DNA from: Nonomuraea coxensis DSM 45129
GTDB taxonomy: Bacteria; Actinomycetota; Actinomycetes; Streptosporangiales; Streptosporangiaceae
NCBI RefSeq assembly: GCF_019397265.1
Contig: NZ_CP068985.1
Location: forward strand, 2,956,501-3,020,500
Reading direction: 5' to 3'
Length of the DNA: 64,000 nt
In this document: positions 27,070 to 36,535 of the stretch, piece after piece
How positions within the stretch are numbered: position 1 is the first letter of the stretch
Layout of the letters: each line of letters opens with the position of its first letter
Notes under the pieces: generated by a model
Database searches by the model: none
The model's input: the letters and a program-made list of their open reading frames with translations, nothing else
Told to the model about the DNA's origin: nothing
Position numbers and translations under genes: made by a program

Positions 27070-28483
27070 AGGATCACCCCGTACATCGCGGCGGCCAGCA
27101 CGACCGCGCCCACGCCCAGCACGACCGGCGACCGGTACCACCTGCGGTCACCGGCCGGCGCGTCGTCCTCCAGGTCCACCGCGCTGAGCCCCCATGCCAG
27201 CCCGCGCAGCTCCTCCTCCGGTTTCCGCGTGGTGACCAGCGTGACCACCACGGACACCAGCACGTCCACGACGAAGGCGATGCCCGCGCCCCAGAAGCCG
27301 GCGTTCAGCTCGGTGCCGAAGTCGATCACCCCGGCCTTGTACAGCACGTACGACGCGAACGCGGCCAGCGTCCCCGCCAGCAGCCCCCAGAAACCGGCCC
27401 ACGGCGTCATCCGCCGCCAGAACAGGCCGACGACGAACGTGGCGAACAGCGGCGCGTTGAAGAACGAGAACAGCGCCTGCAGGTAGTTCATGATGTTGGA
27501 GTAGCCGGCCGCGATGAAGGCGGTCCCGACGCCGAGCGCGACGCCGGCCACGGTCGCGATCCTGCCCACCCTCAGGTAGTGCCGGTCGTCGCGGCCCGGA
27601 CGGACGTGCGCCGCCCAGATGTCGTTGGCGAAGACGGTGTTGAAGCCGCTGATGTTGGCCGCCATGCCCGCCATGAACGACGCCAGCAGCCCGGTCACCG
27701 CGATCCCCGAGCACGCCGTTCGGCAGCAGGTCGCGCATGAGCAGCGGGATCGAGTAGTTGTACGCCTGGCCCTTGCCGAGGTCGCTGAAGAGCACCAGCG
27801 CGATCATGCCGGGCAGCACCGTCACCAGCGGGATGAAGATCTTCGGGAACGCGGCCACGATCGGCGTCAGCCGGGCCGCGTTCGTGTTCCTGGCCGACAG
27901 GGCCCGCTGGATCTCGGCGAAGTTCGTCGTCCAGTAGCCGAACGACAGCACGAAGCCGAGCTCGAACACGATGCCGATCCAGTGCGCCTGCATGGGGTTC
28001 TGGCCGGCGGTGCCGGCCCAGGTGTGCAGGCCGGGCTCGCCGAGCGGGCTCTGGCGGATCCTGTCGGCCAGCCCGCTGATCCCGCCCACCTTGATCAGAC
28101 CGAGCACGGTGAGGGGTGATCGCGTTCAGCAGCTGCGTCGCGCCGTTGAAGCGCCTGCGCAGGAACTCGGGGACGCTGCGCACCTTGGAGCGGTAGTAGA
28201 AGGGCATCATCACGATGCCGAGGAACACCATCGCGGGGACCGCGCCGATCCAGTAGTAGTGCACGGTCATCGCGCCGTACTGGGCGCCGTTGGCCGCCAT
28301 GCCCAGGATCTCGATCGCGCCCAGGTTGGCCGAGACGAAGGCGAGGCCGGTGATCCAGGCCGGCAGGCCGCGTCCGGCCAGGAAGAAGTCCAGGCTGGAG
28401 CTGATCCTTTTGCGGGCGGCGATGCCGATGGCGAGCACGGTCGCGGAGTAGAGGGTGATGAGCACGTAGTCGAGGAGGTTCAC
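27066..28483 (-). pseudogene. Sodium:solute symporter family protein, disrupted by an internal deletion and a frameshift
   Basis: Three pieces in different frames together read as an SSS-family permease. The N-terminus (NLLDYVLITLY, then RKRISSSLDFFLAGRGLPAW) runs to FNGATQLLNAIT. The middle starts at LTVLGLIKVGGISGL and runs to LLPNGVLG. The C-terminus starts at IAVTGLLASFMAGMAAN. At about 28115 the segment normally joining LLNAIT to the LTVLGL helix (roughly 80 residues, several membrane helices) is missing and the frame changes. At about 27705 one extra G in a GGGG run shifts the frame again. The start at GTG 28483 is preferred, with GTG 28531 as alternative. The downstream small membrane protein is still intact. 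Confidence 0.85.
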
Positions 28484-28581
28484 ATCGAGCCGTACGGCGA
28501 GACCCGCTACCCCGTGAGACACGGACTTCACGCCCGCTTGTGAGGTGGACCACCTGACCTGCGCCGACCTACTGTCAAGGG

Positions 28582-29034
28582 GTGGAGGACGTCGCCGAAC
28601 TGAGCCCCGCGCAGGCCCGGGAGCGCTTCCGCGCCGGCGGGCGGGCGCCCACCGCCGGCTGGTGCCGGGGCTGGACGCAGGCCAACCTCATCGCGGTGCC
28701 CGCGGCGCTGCGCTACGACCTGCTGCTGTTCGCCCACCACAACCCGGGGGCCTGCCCGGTGCTCGACGTGGGGGAGCCGGGCGCGTGCTCGACCGCGCTG
28801 TTCGGCGGCGACCTGCGCACCGCCGTCGAGGTGAGCGGCCGCTACCCGCGCGTGCACGGCGCGCCCGTGCACGTGGGCGACCCCGCCGGGCTCGGCATCG
28901 GCGACCTCGCCCGGCCGGACTTCGGCGACGCGGTCGAGGTGCGCGACGGCGAGGTGCCGCTGTTCTGGGCGTGCGGGGTGACGCCGCAGGCGGCGGCTAC
29001 CACGGCGGTGGCTGCCCGACGCCTGCCGCCGTGA
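28582..29034 (+). pseudogene. D-glutamate cyclase / DUF1445 hydro-lyase family protein lacking its middle third
   Basis: The 150-aa frame begins with the family N-terminus ([15 protein letters not shown], then [21 protein letters not shown]). It jumps directly to the family C-terminus ([17 protein letters not shown], then [12 protein letters not shown], then [12 protein letters not shown]). Full-length members are about 260 residues, so roughly 100 central residues, normally carrying conserved catalytic-region motifs, are absent in frame at about 28820. The GTG start at 28582 has AAGGGG upstream. The product is probably inactive, hence the pseudogene call, although the frame is open. It is convergent with and overlaps the P-loop kinase gene by 38 bp. 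Confidence 0.75.
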
Positions 29035-29572
29035 GCTGGTCGGCGATCGGGCGGGCCCCGGGCCGGTTGTCGATCTCCAGGTGGGGCACCACCGGCGGCT
29101 CGTCCACGCGGATGTCGCGCAGGTAGCGGGCGAAGTCCGCGAGCTTGCCCGCGTCCCTGGCGTGGCCGCGGGCCGTGAGGCGGGCGCGCAGCGTCGGGCC
29201 GTCGGAACGCACCCACAGCAGACGCACCGGCGCGCCGCCCAGCTCCGCCACCCACTCCGCCCACCGCTCCGCGTCGTGCACCTGCGTGGTGAACGGGCCG
29301 TCGAGCAGCACCGGGCAGCCGTGGCCGCGGATCTGGCGGGCCAGCCGGGTCAGGCCCGCGTACTCGAAGCGCTTGACGTGCTCGTCGTACCAGGGGCCCT
29401 CGCGCTCGCCGCCGGGACGGCCGTGCGCGCGCAGGACCTCGGCCACGAAGTCGCCGTAGACGGTGTCCTTGTCGAGCAGGGCGGGCACGGGGGACAGGCG
29501 GGCCAGCAGCTCGGCGGCCACCGTGGACTTGCCCGCGCCCGGCGGTCCGCTGATCACCCACACCGCGGTCAT
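28997..29572 (-). CDS. P-loop nucleoside-triphosphate-binding kinase-like protein
   Basis: This 191-aa protein starts with a beta strand and Walker A motif, [13 protein letters not shown]. It then shows an [11 protein letters not shown] segment typical of small-molecule kinases of the AAA_33 group, a LLDGPFTTQ strand and a lid-like [13 protein letters not shown] segment with Arg residues. The likely role is phosphorylation of a small molecule, possibly an antibiotic or a nucleoside or sugar, but the substrate cannot be read. ATG 29572 is chosen; a GTG nine bases upstream is also in frame. Confidence 0.85.
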   Translation of the reverse strand: MTAVWVISGPPGAGKSTVAAELLARLSPVPALLDKDTVYGDFVAEVLRAHGRPGGEREGPWYDEHVKRFEYAGLTRLARQIRGHGCPVLLDGPFTTQVHDAERWAEWVAELGGAPVRLLWVRSDGPTLRARLTARGHARDAGKLADFARYLRDIRVDEPPVVPHLEIDNRPGARPIADQLTAAGVGQPPPW

Positions 29573-29603
29573 GGGACCCACCGTAGCGGCCGGGCGAACG
29601 GGG

Positions 29604-30521
29604 TCAGCCGGAGCCGGAGGTCAGCCAGCGGAGGGGGTTGTCGCGGGTGACGAGGCGGATCGTGTCCTCGGCGGTGCCGGCCTCGCGCAGGCGCGGCAGC
29701 AGGGCGTGGAACAGGTGGGCGTACCCGTGGCCGTCGTACTTGCGGAGCTGGGCGACGCGGCTGAGGCCCGAGCTGAGCAGCAGCCGTCCGGCGTGGCCGT
29801 CCTCGATGAGGGCGAGGGCGATCCTGGCCGTCTGGTCGGCGCCGAGGCCGAGGGCGCCGAGGCTCACGTACGCGCCCGCCTCGGCGATCTTGCGGGCGCC
29901 GCCCACGTCGGTGCCGGCGTAGCCGACGGCCACCCGCGCGGCGGGCAGGCCGCGGCCGAGCAGGATCTCCAGCAGGGCCGGGGCGTTGCGCCCGTGCGTG
30001 GCGACGGGCAGCCGGGACTGCAGCGCGGCGTGGGCGGCGGCGATCAGGCACCGCTCCTCGCCCGCCGTGGGCTCGGGGCCCCAGGAGCCGACCTCGCCGA
30101 TGACGCCGGGGAAGACGCCGGTGCCGTCGAGGCCGCTGGAGATCTCGTGCATGAGCCGCCGGGTGAGCTCCTCGACGCCTTCCTCGCGCACGCCCGTGAA
30201 CGGTTCGGCGAACAGCCCGGTGGAGGCGATGACCGGCACCCGGCTGCCGGCCGCGGCGCGGGCCAGGGCGGCGGCGTCGCGGCCCATGCCCATGCAGGTG
30301 AGGTCCACCACGAGGCCGAGCTCGTCGGACTGGCGCAGCTCGCGCAGTTCGGCGATGACGGCCTGCTCCTCGTCGAGCCAGCGGTACGGGTCGGAGTCGA
30401 CGCCGACGCCCCAGCGCAGGTCGGTGCGCAGGTGCTCGTGGGGGAGGACGGCGCCGGTGACGGCCGCGGCTCGTACGGGACCGGTGACGGTACGGAGCAG
30501 GACTTCGGGCATAGCAGACAT
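29604..30521 (-). CDS. Phosphotriesterase-family protein with incomplete metal-ligand set
   Basis: This 305-aa TIM-barrel protein of the amidohydrolase superfamily has the first metal motif HEHLR (about residue 28), a GEVG motif at the bridging-ligand position and a conserved ATHGR His. The usual next ligand, a GHxDE-type His, reads VGYAGTD here, and the final metal-binding Asp of LSHD reads LLSSGLSR. Two ligands therefore appear to be missing, so the protein may bind one metal, use another chemistry or be inactive. ATGs at 30521 and 30512 are both possible starts. It is monocistronic, 32 bp from the kinase-like gene. Confidence 0.85.
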   Translation of the reverse strand: MSAMPEVLLRTVTGPVRAAAVTGAVLPHEHLRTDLRWGVGVDSDPYRWLDEEQAVIAELRELRQSDELGLVVDLTCMGMGRDAAALARAAAGSRVPVIASTGLFAEPFTGVREEGVEELTRRLMHEISSGLDGTGVFPGVIGEVGSWGPEPTAGEERCLIAAAHAALQSRLPVATHGRNAPALLEILLGRGLPAARVAVGYAGTDVGGARKIAEAGAYVSLGALGLGADQTARIALALIEDGHAGRLLLSSGLSRVAQLRKYDGHGYAHLFHALLPRLREAGTAEDTIRLVTRDNPLRWLTSGSG

Positions 30522-30671
30522 TAACCGATATTTGCCGGAATGAGCTGATCAGCGGCCGTATTCAGCGGGAAATTTTACCGTTTGACATGTTTGGCGGGCT
30601 GCTAGTCGCTTGCAAGTGAACAGGCAGCCAGGCCCGTATCCTGGGGGACATACCGACTGCCGGGGGGAAAT

Positions 30672-31127
30672 GTGCCGATTCAGAACGCCGACACCGGCGA
30701 AGCCGACGCTATCAAGGACGCGGCCGCCGGCCGTTCCGAGATGCCCGGACGCCGCGGCGGCATCCACGGCTGGCTCGACGGCATCCGCGCCACCCGCACC
30801 GGCGCGCTGACACTGAAGATCGTGATCGGCGTCATCGGAACGATCATGGTCGTGGGCGGGCTCATCATGGTGCCCTTCCCCGGCCCCGGCTGGCTCGTGG
30901 TCTTCGCCGGGCTCGCCGTGCTGGCCACGGAGTTCCACTGGGCGCACAAGCTGCTGGAGTTCGGGAAGCGCACCCTGCACGCCTGGACGCAGTGGTACAA
31001 GCGGCAGGGCTGGACCGTCCGCGTCGTCGTGCTGATCGTCACCGTGGCCGCGGCCGGCGTGATCGTCTACTTCGGGCTGCTCACGGTCGGCGTCGACGCC
31101 ATCGAGGTGGCCCAGCGCTTCGTCTGA
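30672..31127 (+). CDS. TIGR02611-type actinobacterial membrane protein
   Basis: This 151-aa protein has a charged N-terminal region followed by three hydrophobic segments (LKIVIGVIGTIMVVGGLIMV, WLVVFAGLAVLATEF, VVVLIVTVAAAGVIVYFGLL). A conserved PFPGPGW loop and a HWAHKLL segment match the TIGR02611/PGPGW family. Its role is unknown. The GTG start is preceded by GGGGGA. The upstream 150 bp contain a TTGACA hexamer at 30582, though no clear -10 is correctly spaced. Confidence 0.85.
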   Translation: MPIQNADTGEADAIKDAAAGRSEMPGRRGGIHGWLDGIRATRTGALTLKIVIGVIGTIMVVGGLIMVPFPGPGWLVVFAGLAVLATEFHWAHKLLEFGKRTLHAWTQWYKRQGWTVRVVVLIVTVAAAGVIVYFGLLTVGVDAIEVAQRFV

Positions 31128-31154
31128 GCCGCCCGCGCGGGCGGGCCGCCGCCG

Positions 31155-31475
31155 TCAGAGGTAGAGGCCGGTGCCGTGGTCGGTCTCCTGCGTGGCCACC
31201 GCGTGCAGGTCGCGCTCGCGCATCACCAGATAGACCTGGGCGTGCACCTCGACCTCGAACTGGTCCTCGGGGTTGAACAGCACCTTGTCGCCCACCTTGA
31301 CGGCGCGTACGTTCGTCCCGACGCCGCACACCTCGCCCCAGGCCAGCCGGTTGGCGAGCTTGACCGTGGCGGGGATGACGATGCCGGAGCCGCTGCGCCG
31401 CTCCTCCGCCTCCGCCTCCAGCTTGATCATGACCCGGTCGTGCAGCATCTGAATCTCGAACTTGGGCTGTTCCAC
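31155..31475 (-). CDS. GroES-like co-chaperone family protein
   Basis: This 106-aa protein has the cpn10 fold signature: LHDRVMIKLE, GSGIVIPATV in place of the mobile loop, GEVCGVG, VKVGDKVLFNP and a C-terminal Glu-rich strand. It lies alone with no groEL nearby and is more divergent than housekeeping GroES, so it is a paralogue whose chaperonin partnership is uncertain. The GTG start at 31475 is taken because the conserved region begins about ten residues later. Confidence 0.85.
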   Translation of the reverse strand: MEQPKFEIQMLHDRVMIKLEAEAEERRSGSGIVIPATVKLANRLAWGEVCGVGTNVRAVKVGDKVLFNPEDQFEVEVHAQVYLVMRERDLHAVATQETDHGTGLYL

Positions 31476-31538
31476 GGCTCAAGTCTATGAGCAGCCGCGC
31501 CCCTGGACTTCCGGTACGCCCGCGGAGAGGATGAAGCC

Positions 31539-32102
31539 ATGATCACGGCCTTCGGCGGATCCGGCTGGCAGTGGCTCAACGCTCCCCGCGAATGGAGCAC
31601 CGACGACGGGCTCACCCTCGTCTGCGAACCGGGCACCGACCTGTGGAACGCCACCCACTACGGCTACACCTACGACACCGCGCACCTGTTCGGCCGCACC
31701 GTCCCCGGCGACCTGCGCCTGACGGTGACCTTCGCCGCCGCGTACGCCGAGCAGTACGACCAGGCCGGCGCGATCCTCAGGATCGGCGGCGACGACTGGA
31801 TCAAGGCCGGCGTGGAGTACGTCGACGGCGCCTTCCACCTCAGCACGGTCGTGACCAGGACGTTCTCCGACTGGTCGGTGCTGCCGCTGGGCCGGGCGGC
31901 CGACCGGGTGAGCATCGGCCTGGAGCGGGAGGGCGACGCCGTCACCGTCCGCTACGGGCTGGACGGCGAGCCGCCGGAGACCCTGCTGCGGCTGGCCTAC
32001 TTCCCGCCGGGCGAGCCCGCGCTGGCCGGCGCGATGGCCGCGGCCCCCACCGGCAAGGGCTTCGCCGCCCGCTTCCACGAGGTCGCGATCAGCCAGGGCT
32101 GA
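31539..32102 (+). CDS. DUF1349 concanavalin-like protein
   Basis: This 187-aa protein has the DUF1349 pattern: W...REWSTDDGLTL near the N-terminus, DQAGAILRIGGDDWIKAGVEY in the middle and a late AAAPTGKGFAARFHEV strand. Related proteins (yeast YEE2-type) adopt a jelly-roll lectin-like fold and may bind sugars. There is no signal peptide, so it is cytoplasmic. The function is not established. Confidence 0.9.
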   Translation: MITAFGGSGWQWLNAPREWSTDDGLTLVCEPGTDLWNATHYGYTYDTAHLFGRTVPGDLRLTVTFAAAYAEQYDQAGAILRIGGDDWIKAGVEYVDGAFHLSTVVTRTFSDWSVLPLGRAADRVSIGLEREGDAVTVRYGLDGEPPETLLRLAYFPPGEPALAGAMAAAPTGKGFAARFHEVAISQG

Positions 32103-32108
32103 GCCGGG

Positions 32109-33053
32109 TCAGGGCAGGGCGAGCTCGGCGAAGACGGGACGGTGGTCGGTGCGGCGCAGCGAGAGCACCGCGAAGTCGCGCACCGCCATCCGCCTGTCGG
32201 CCAGCACGTGGTCGATCGCGACCCCGGGCAGCCACTCCCGCGACCCCTCCTGCGGCCAGGTCGCGGTGAGGCCGTGGCCCATGACGTCGGCCGCGTCCCG
32301 GTAGCCGGCCGCCAGCAGCGCGCGCATCGGCAGGTGGTCGAGCGTGGCGTTGAAGTCCCCGGCCAGCACGCGCAGCGTGCCGCCCCCGCGCGGCAGCGCG
32401 TCCAGCCCGCCCCGCCAGCAGGGCTGGCGGCCGTACCGTTTGGGCGCGCACGGGTGCACCGAGACGACCTCCACCCGGGCGCCGCCGGGATGCCGCAGAA
32501 AGGCTCTGGCCTGTCCGAACCCGCCCAGCTCGATGGCGGGGCCGGCGGTGAGGGGGTGCCGGGCGTACACGGCGGACCCGCCGACGCCCTCGCGGGCCCG
32601 CGTCACCGCGTACGGCAGCGCCTCGCGCACCCCCGCCTCCTCCAGCCGCTCCATGGCGGCGGGCGTGAACTCCTGGAGGGCCAGCACGTCCGGCCGCAGC
32701 CGCCGGACCAGGCCCATCAGCTCCGCCGTGTCGGCCCGCCCGACCAGCAGGTTGGCGGCCAGCACCCGCAGGGCGGGCCCGCCGGCCGCGCCGCCAGGGG
32801 GCGGGCCGCCGTCGGGCAGGGCGCGCGGCAGCACCGCCGCGCCCAGCACCACCAGCGCCAAGAACGCCACCACGCCCGCGACCGGCCGGCGCAGCGCCAG
32901 CGCGAGCAGCCCGCCCAGCGCCGCCGCCCCCGCCGCGTACGGCGTGTACGCCACCACCGGCACCCACGGCCAGTCCGGCTCGAACCCGCTCGCCCGCACC
33001 GCCGCCCACAGGGCGAAGGGCGTCACCGCGATCCAGCTCACCCATGTCCGCAC
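32109..33053 (-). CDS. Membrane-anchored endonuclease/exonuclease/phosphatase family protein
   Basis: This 314-aa protein opens with about three hydrophobic segments up to residue 75, then an EEP domain. Its motifs are AANLLVG (metal-site Asn), LALQEFT (Glu), a YARHPL segment, AGDFNAT, AIDHVL and the terminal TDHRPV His. The layout matches actinobacterial membrane EEP proteins, whose catalytic domain lies outside the cell. The substrate may be a phospholipid or nucleic acid. It ends 7 bp from the DUF1349 gene on the other strand. Confidence 0.9.
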   Translation of the reverse strand: MRTWVSWIAVTPFALWAAVRASGFEPDWPWVPVVAYTPYAAGAAALGGLLALALRRPVAGVVAFLALVVLGAAVLPRALPDGGPPPGGAAGGPALRVLAANLLVGRADTAELMGLVRRLRPDVLALQEFTPAAMERLEEAGVREALPYAVTRAREGVGGSAVYARHPLTAGPAIELGGFGQARAFLRHPGGARVEVVSVHPCAPKRYGRQPCWRGGLDALPRGGGTLRVLAGDFNATLDHLPMRALLAAGYRDAADVMGHGLTATWPQEGSREWLPGVAIDHVLADRRMAVRDFAVLSLRRTDHRPVFAELALP

Positions 33054-33106
33054 GACCTGTATCGCCCTGAGGCCCGCGACGGGTTCACTGCCCTAGGGTG
33101 TGCTCC

Positions 33107-34360
33107 ATGCACGACGTGGAAGCCAGAGTCCTCGACGCCATCGACGAGGCCGAGACCGTCAGCCTGCTCGCCGAGACCGTACGGGTCCCCAGCGTCACGG
33201 GCACCGACGCCGAGTCCGAGTTGCAGCACCGTTTCGCCCGCCTGCTCGACGAGGCCGGCATGGACGTCGACGTGTGGAAGCTCGACCTGCCCGGCCTGAC
33301 CGCGAGGCCCGGCTTCCCGGGCACCGAGGCGCCGCGCTCCGAGGGCTACGGCGTCGCCGCCGTGACCCCGGGCGAGGGCCCGCCGGCGCTGGCGCTCCAG
33401 GGCCACGTGGACGTCGTCCCCACCGGCGACCTGGCCAAGTGGGCGGGCAGCGACCCGTTCTCGGCCAGGATCGAGGGCGACGTGCTCTACGGCCGGGGCG
33501 CCTGCGACATGAAGGCCGGCCTGGTCGCCAACCTGGCGGTCGCCAGGGCCGTGCGCCGCGCCGGGGTGCGGCTGGCCAGGCCGCTCGCGGTGCACTGCGT
33601 GATCAGCGAGGAGGACGGCGGGCTCGGCGCGTTCGCCACCCTCGCGCGGGGCCACACGGCCGAGGCGGCGGTCATCACCGAGCCGACCAGCGGCGCGATC
33701 ATCACGGCGAACGCGGGCGCGCTGACCTTCCGGCTGGAGATCGCCGGCCGGGCCGCGCACGGCGCCACCCGCTACGAGGGCGTCAACGCGGTCGAGGCGT
33801 TCTGGCCGGTGTTCGAGGCGATCCGGCGGCTGGAGGCCGAGCGCAACCGGGACGCGCACACGCTGTTCGGCGGCAACCCGATGCCCTACCCGATCGAGAT
33901 CGGCGTCGTCCGCGCCGGCGACTGGGCCAGCACCGTGCCCGACCTGCTGGTCGCCGAGGGCCGGCTGGGCGTGCGGCTGGACGAGGACCCGGCGGCGGCG
34001 CGGGCGGCGTTCGAGGAGGCGGTCGCCGAGGTCGCGCACCCGTGGCTGCGGGACAACCCGCCCGCGGTGAGCTGGCCGGGCGGCCAGTTCGCCAGCGGGC
34101 GGCTGCCGGCCGGGCACGAGCTGCTCGGCCAGGTCGCGGGGGCGGTCGCCGACGTGACCGGCGCGCGCCCGGCCGAGTCGGCCGCCCCCTACGGCAGCGA
34201 CCTGCGCCTGTACGCCGCCGGCGGCATCCCGACCCTGCACTACGGCCCCGGCGACGTGCGCCACGCCCACGCCCCGAGGGAGCAGGTGGACCTGGGCGAG
34301 CTGCGCGCGGTCACGCGGGCACTGGCACTGCTCGTGGTGCGCCGCTGCGGAGCACTCTGA
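33107..34360 (+). CDS. M20-family metallopeptidase (ArgE/DapE/CPG2-like)
   Basis: This 417-aa protein has the M20 signature. LQGHVDVVP carries the first zinc His and catalytic Asp, GRGACDMKAG the bridging Asp, ISEEDGG the catalytic Glu, and a C-terminal HYGPGDVRHAHAP the last zinc His. A dimerisation/lid domain (about residues 195-310) contains the GRAAHGA His. It hydrolyses an N-acyl amino acid or small peptide. ATG 33107 is preferred to the GTG nine bases earlier. The coding region overlaps the convergent FAD gene by 50 bp. Confidence 0.93.
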   Translation: MHDVEARVLDAIDEAETVSLLAETVRVPSVTGTDAESELQHRFARLLDEAGMDVDVWKLDLPGLTARPGFPGTEAPRSEGYGVAAVTPGEGPPALALQGHVDVVPTGDLAKWAGSDPFSARIEGDVLYGRGACDMKAGLVANLAVARAVRRAGVRLARPLAVHCVISEEDGGLGAFATLARGHTAEAAVITEPTSGAIITANAGALTFRLEIAGRAAHGATRYEGVNAVEAFWPVFEAIRRLEAERNRDAHTLFGGNPMPYPIEIGVVRAGDWASTVPDLLVAEGRLGVRLDEDPAAARAAFEEAVAEVAHPWLRDNPPAVSWPGGQFASGRLPAGHELLGQVAGAVADVTGARPAESAAPYGSDLRLYAAGGIPTLHYGPGDVRHAHAPREQVDLGELRAVTRALALLVVRRCGAL

Positions 34361-35606
34361 GCAGCGCGGGCGGGCTCATGAGCGCGGGCGGCGGATCGTA
34401 CAGGTGCGCCACCCGCAGGAACCTCCTGGCCAGCTCCGGGTCGTGCGCGGCCGCGGCGAGGAGACGCCCCAGATAGGCGTTGACCATCCGCGTCCGCGCC
34501 GGCGGCTCGCCCGCGACCACGGGCAGCCTCAGGTCGCCGCCGACCGTGATCTCCCAGGGGGCGTCCACGATCCGCGCGACGCGCCGGAAGAACGCCCGCG
34601 GCGTCAGCTCCGCCTCCAGCAGGACCTTCGCCTCCAGGGCGGCGACCGTCATGCCCTGGCCGTAGAGCGGGTTGAACGCGCACACGGCGTCGCCGGTCAC
34701 CAGCAGCCCCTCGGGGAAGCGGGTCAGCCGCTCGTAGCGCCGCCTGATCCCGGCCGGGGTGTGGTACGCCCGCGGCTCCCCGACCGGCTCGGCGGCCGCG
34801 AGCAGGTGCCGCAGGTCGGGGGCGGGCAGCGTGTCCGCGAACGCGGCGAACTCCGGCAGGGTGGGGCCGGGGGCCTCGCCGTAGCCGCCCATCGTGACGA
34901 TCCAGCGGTCGTCCTCCAGCGCCAGCGCCACCCCGAACCGCGGGCGTTCCGGGGTGGGGCCGATGATGACGAGCAGGTCGCCGTCCGCGTCGCCGGGGCG
35001 GCGGCGGAACTCGCGGGTGCCGTAGCGCAGGTCGAGGGCGACGCGGTCCTCGCGGGGCGGCCGGTAGCCCAGCTCGCCGAGCCAGAGCGGGGTGCGCGAG
35101 CCCCGGCCTGAGGCGTCCACGACGAGGTCGGCGGGCAGCGGCTCCCCGTCGGCCAGGCGTACGCCCGTGACCCGGCCCTCCTGGGCGAGCAGGCCGGTGA
35201 CCGCGCGTCCGGCCGTCAACCGGACCCCCGGCATGGCCGCGACCCTGCGTCTCACCTGGCCTTCGAGCAGTGGCCGGCTCATCAGCAGGCCGTCCAGGCC
35301 GCCGCCGGGGCCGCGGGCCAGCCGGTGCCCGTCGTGCACGTTGCGCCCCTGGCTCATGGGGTCGCACGGCAGCGCTCCCCGCGCGACCAGCTCGGCCGAG
35401 AGGCCGGGCAGCAGTTCGTTCAGGGCCGCGCAGCCCTTGGCGAGCAGGCCGTGGGCGTGGCGGCTCTGCCCGGTGCCTTTCCTGTGGGCGTCCGCCGCGG
35501 GCAGCGTGTCCCGGTCGAGCACCGTGACCTTGGCGAACAGGCGGTGCAGCGCGGCGGCGGAGAGCAGCCCCGCCATGCTGGCGCCGATGACGACGGCGTG
35601 GTCCAT
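34311..35606 (-). CDS. FAD-dependent oxidoreductase (p-hydroxybenzoate hydroxylase-like)
   Basis: This 431-aa flavoprotein starts with a dinucleotide-binding motif VVIGASMAGLLSA and an acidic strand-2 end (VTVLDRD). It has a DASGRGSRTP segment and the second FAD motif LVTGDAVCAFNPLYGQGM, typical of group A flavin monooxygenases and geranylgeranyl-reductase-like enzymes. The Q-SRHAHGL segment is common in actinobacterial epoxidase-like FAD proteins. The substrate is unknown. It overlaps the M20 peptidase gene tail to tail. Confidence 0.9.
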   Translation of the reverse strand: MDHAVVIGASMAGLLSAAALHRLFAKVTVLDRDTLPAADAHRKGTGQSRHAHGLLAKGCAALNELLPGLSAELVARGALPCDPMSQGRNVHDGHRLARGPGGGLDGLLMSRPLLEGQVRRRVAAMPGVRLTAGRAVTGLLAQEGRVTGVRLADGEPLPADLVVDASGRGSRTPLWLGELGYRPPREDRVALDLRYGTREFRRRPGDADGDLLVIIGPTPERPRFGVALALEDDRWIVTMGGYGEAPGPTLPEFAAFADTLPAPDLRHLLAAAEPVGEPRAYHTPAGIRRRYERLTRFPEGLLVTGDAVCAFNPLYGQGMTVAALEAKVLLEAELTPRAFFRRVARIVDAPWEITVGGDLRLPVVAGEPPARTRMVNAYLGRLLAAAAHDPELARRFLRVAHLYDPPPALMSPPALLRVLRSGAPRAVPVPA

Positions 35607-35728
35607 TGGTCTTCCCCCTGAGGTCGTGTCACGTCATCCGGGCAGAAGGGTCGCCCGTGCGGCGGCGCCGTTCCACGTCTTTTGGCGCGTTCCGCGACGT
35701 TCCATCCAGAAGGAAAGCCGGACTCGGG

Positions 35729-36535
35729 TCAGCCGGTGGAGGCGGAGACGCGGCGGCGCGCCTCCGGGACGATGAGCGGGGTGCCCGACTGCGGATCGAC
35801 GATGATCTCGCAGCGGAGCTCGAAGACCTCGTGGACCAGCTCGGGGGTGACGATCTCGCGAGGATCGCCCCGGGCCACGATCCGGCCGGCGCGCATGACG
35901 ATGAGGTGGGTCGCGTACCGGCACGCCTGGTTCAGGTCGTGCAGCACCGCCACCATCGTGCGGCCCTCCTCGTGCAGGTCGGCGCAGAGGTCGAGCACCT
36001 CGATCTGGTGGGAGATGTCCAGGAACGTGGTCGGCTCGTCCAGCAGCAGGATCGGCGTCTCCTGCGCCAGCGCCATGGCCAGCCACACACGCTGCCGCTG
36101 ACCGCCGGACAGCTCGTCCACGATGCGGTCGGCCAGCCCGGCGACGTCCGTGGCGCGCATCGCCTCGGTGACGGCCGTCTCGTCGGCCTTCGACCACTGC
36201 CGCATGAGCTTCTGGTGCGGGTAGCGGCCCCGGGCCACCAGGTCGGCCACGGTGATGCCGTCCGGCACGATCGAGGTCTGCGGCAGCAGCCCGAGCCGGC
36301 GCGCGACCTCCTTCGACGGCAGCGAGGTGATCACGCTGCCGTCGAGGTGGACGGCGCCCGCCTTCGGCTTGAGCATCCGGGCCAGCGCGCGCAGCAGGGT
36401 GGACTTGCCGCACGCGTTCGGGCCGATGATCACGGTGAAGGACTCGTCGGGGATCGCCACGCTGAGGTCCGTGGCCACGACCCGCTGGTCGTAGGCGAGG
36501 GTGAGGCCGGCGCCTGACAGGCGTACGTCGGGCAT
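35729..36535 (-). CDS. Siderophore ABC transporter ATP-binding protein (FecE/FepC-like)
   Basis: This 268-aa ATPase has Walker A GPNACGKST (about residue 39), a Q-loop LLPQTSI, signature LSGGQRQR, Walker B ILLLDEPTTFLD and the switch His in VLHDLNQA. The YPHQ insert (GRYPHQKLMRQW) is typical of iron-siderophore ATPases. It powers Fe(III)-siderophore import by the two FecCD permeases encoded directly upstream. Its ATG overlaps the permease stop (ATGA). It is the last gene of the iron-box-controlled operon. Confidence 0.95.
   Translation of the reverse strand: MPDVRLSGAGLTLAYDQRVVATDLSVAIPDESFTVIIGPNACGKSTLLRALARMLKPKAGAVHLDGSVITSLPSKEVARRLGLLPQTSIVPDGITVADLVARGRYPHQKLMRQWSKADETAVTEAMRATDVAGLADRIVDELSGGQRQRVWLAMALAQETPILLLDEPTTFLDISHQIEVLDLCADLHEEGRTMVAVLHDLNQACRYATHLIVMRAGRIVARGDPREIVTPELVHEVFELRCEIIVDPQSGTPLIVPEARRRVSASTG

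Noticed and set aside
31128..31150. GCCCGCGCGGGC palindrome as a terminator after the TIGR02611 gene
   Set aside because: The palindrome is uninterrupted with no loop and no T-run, and such GC palindromes are common at this base composition.
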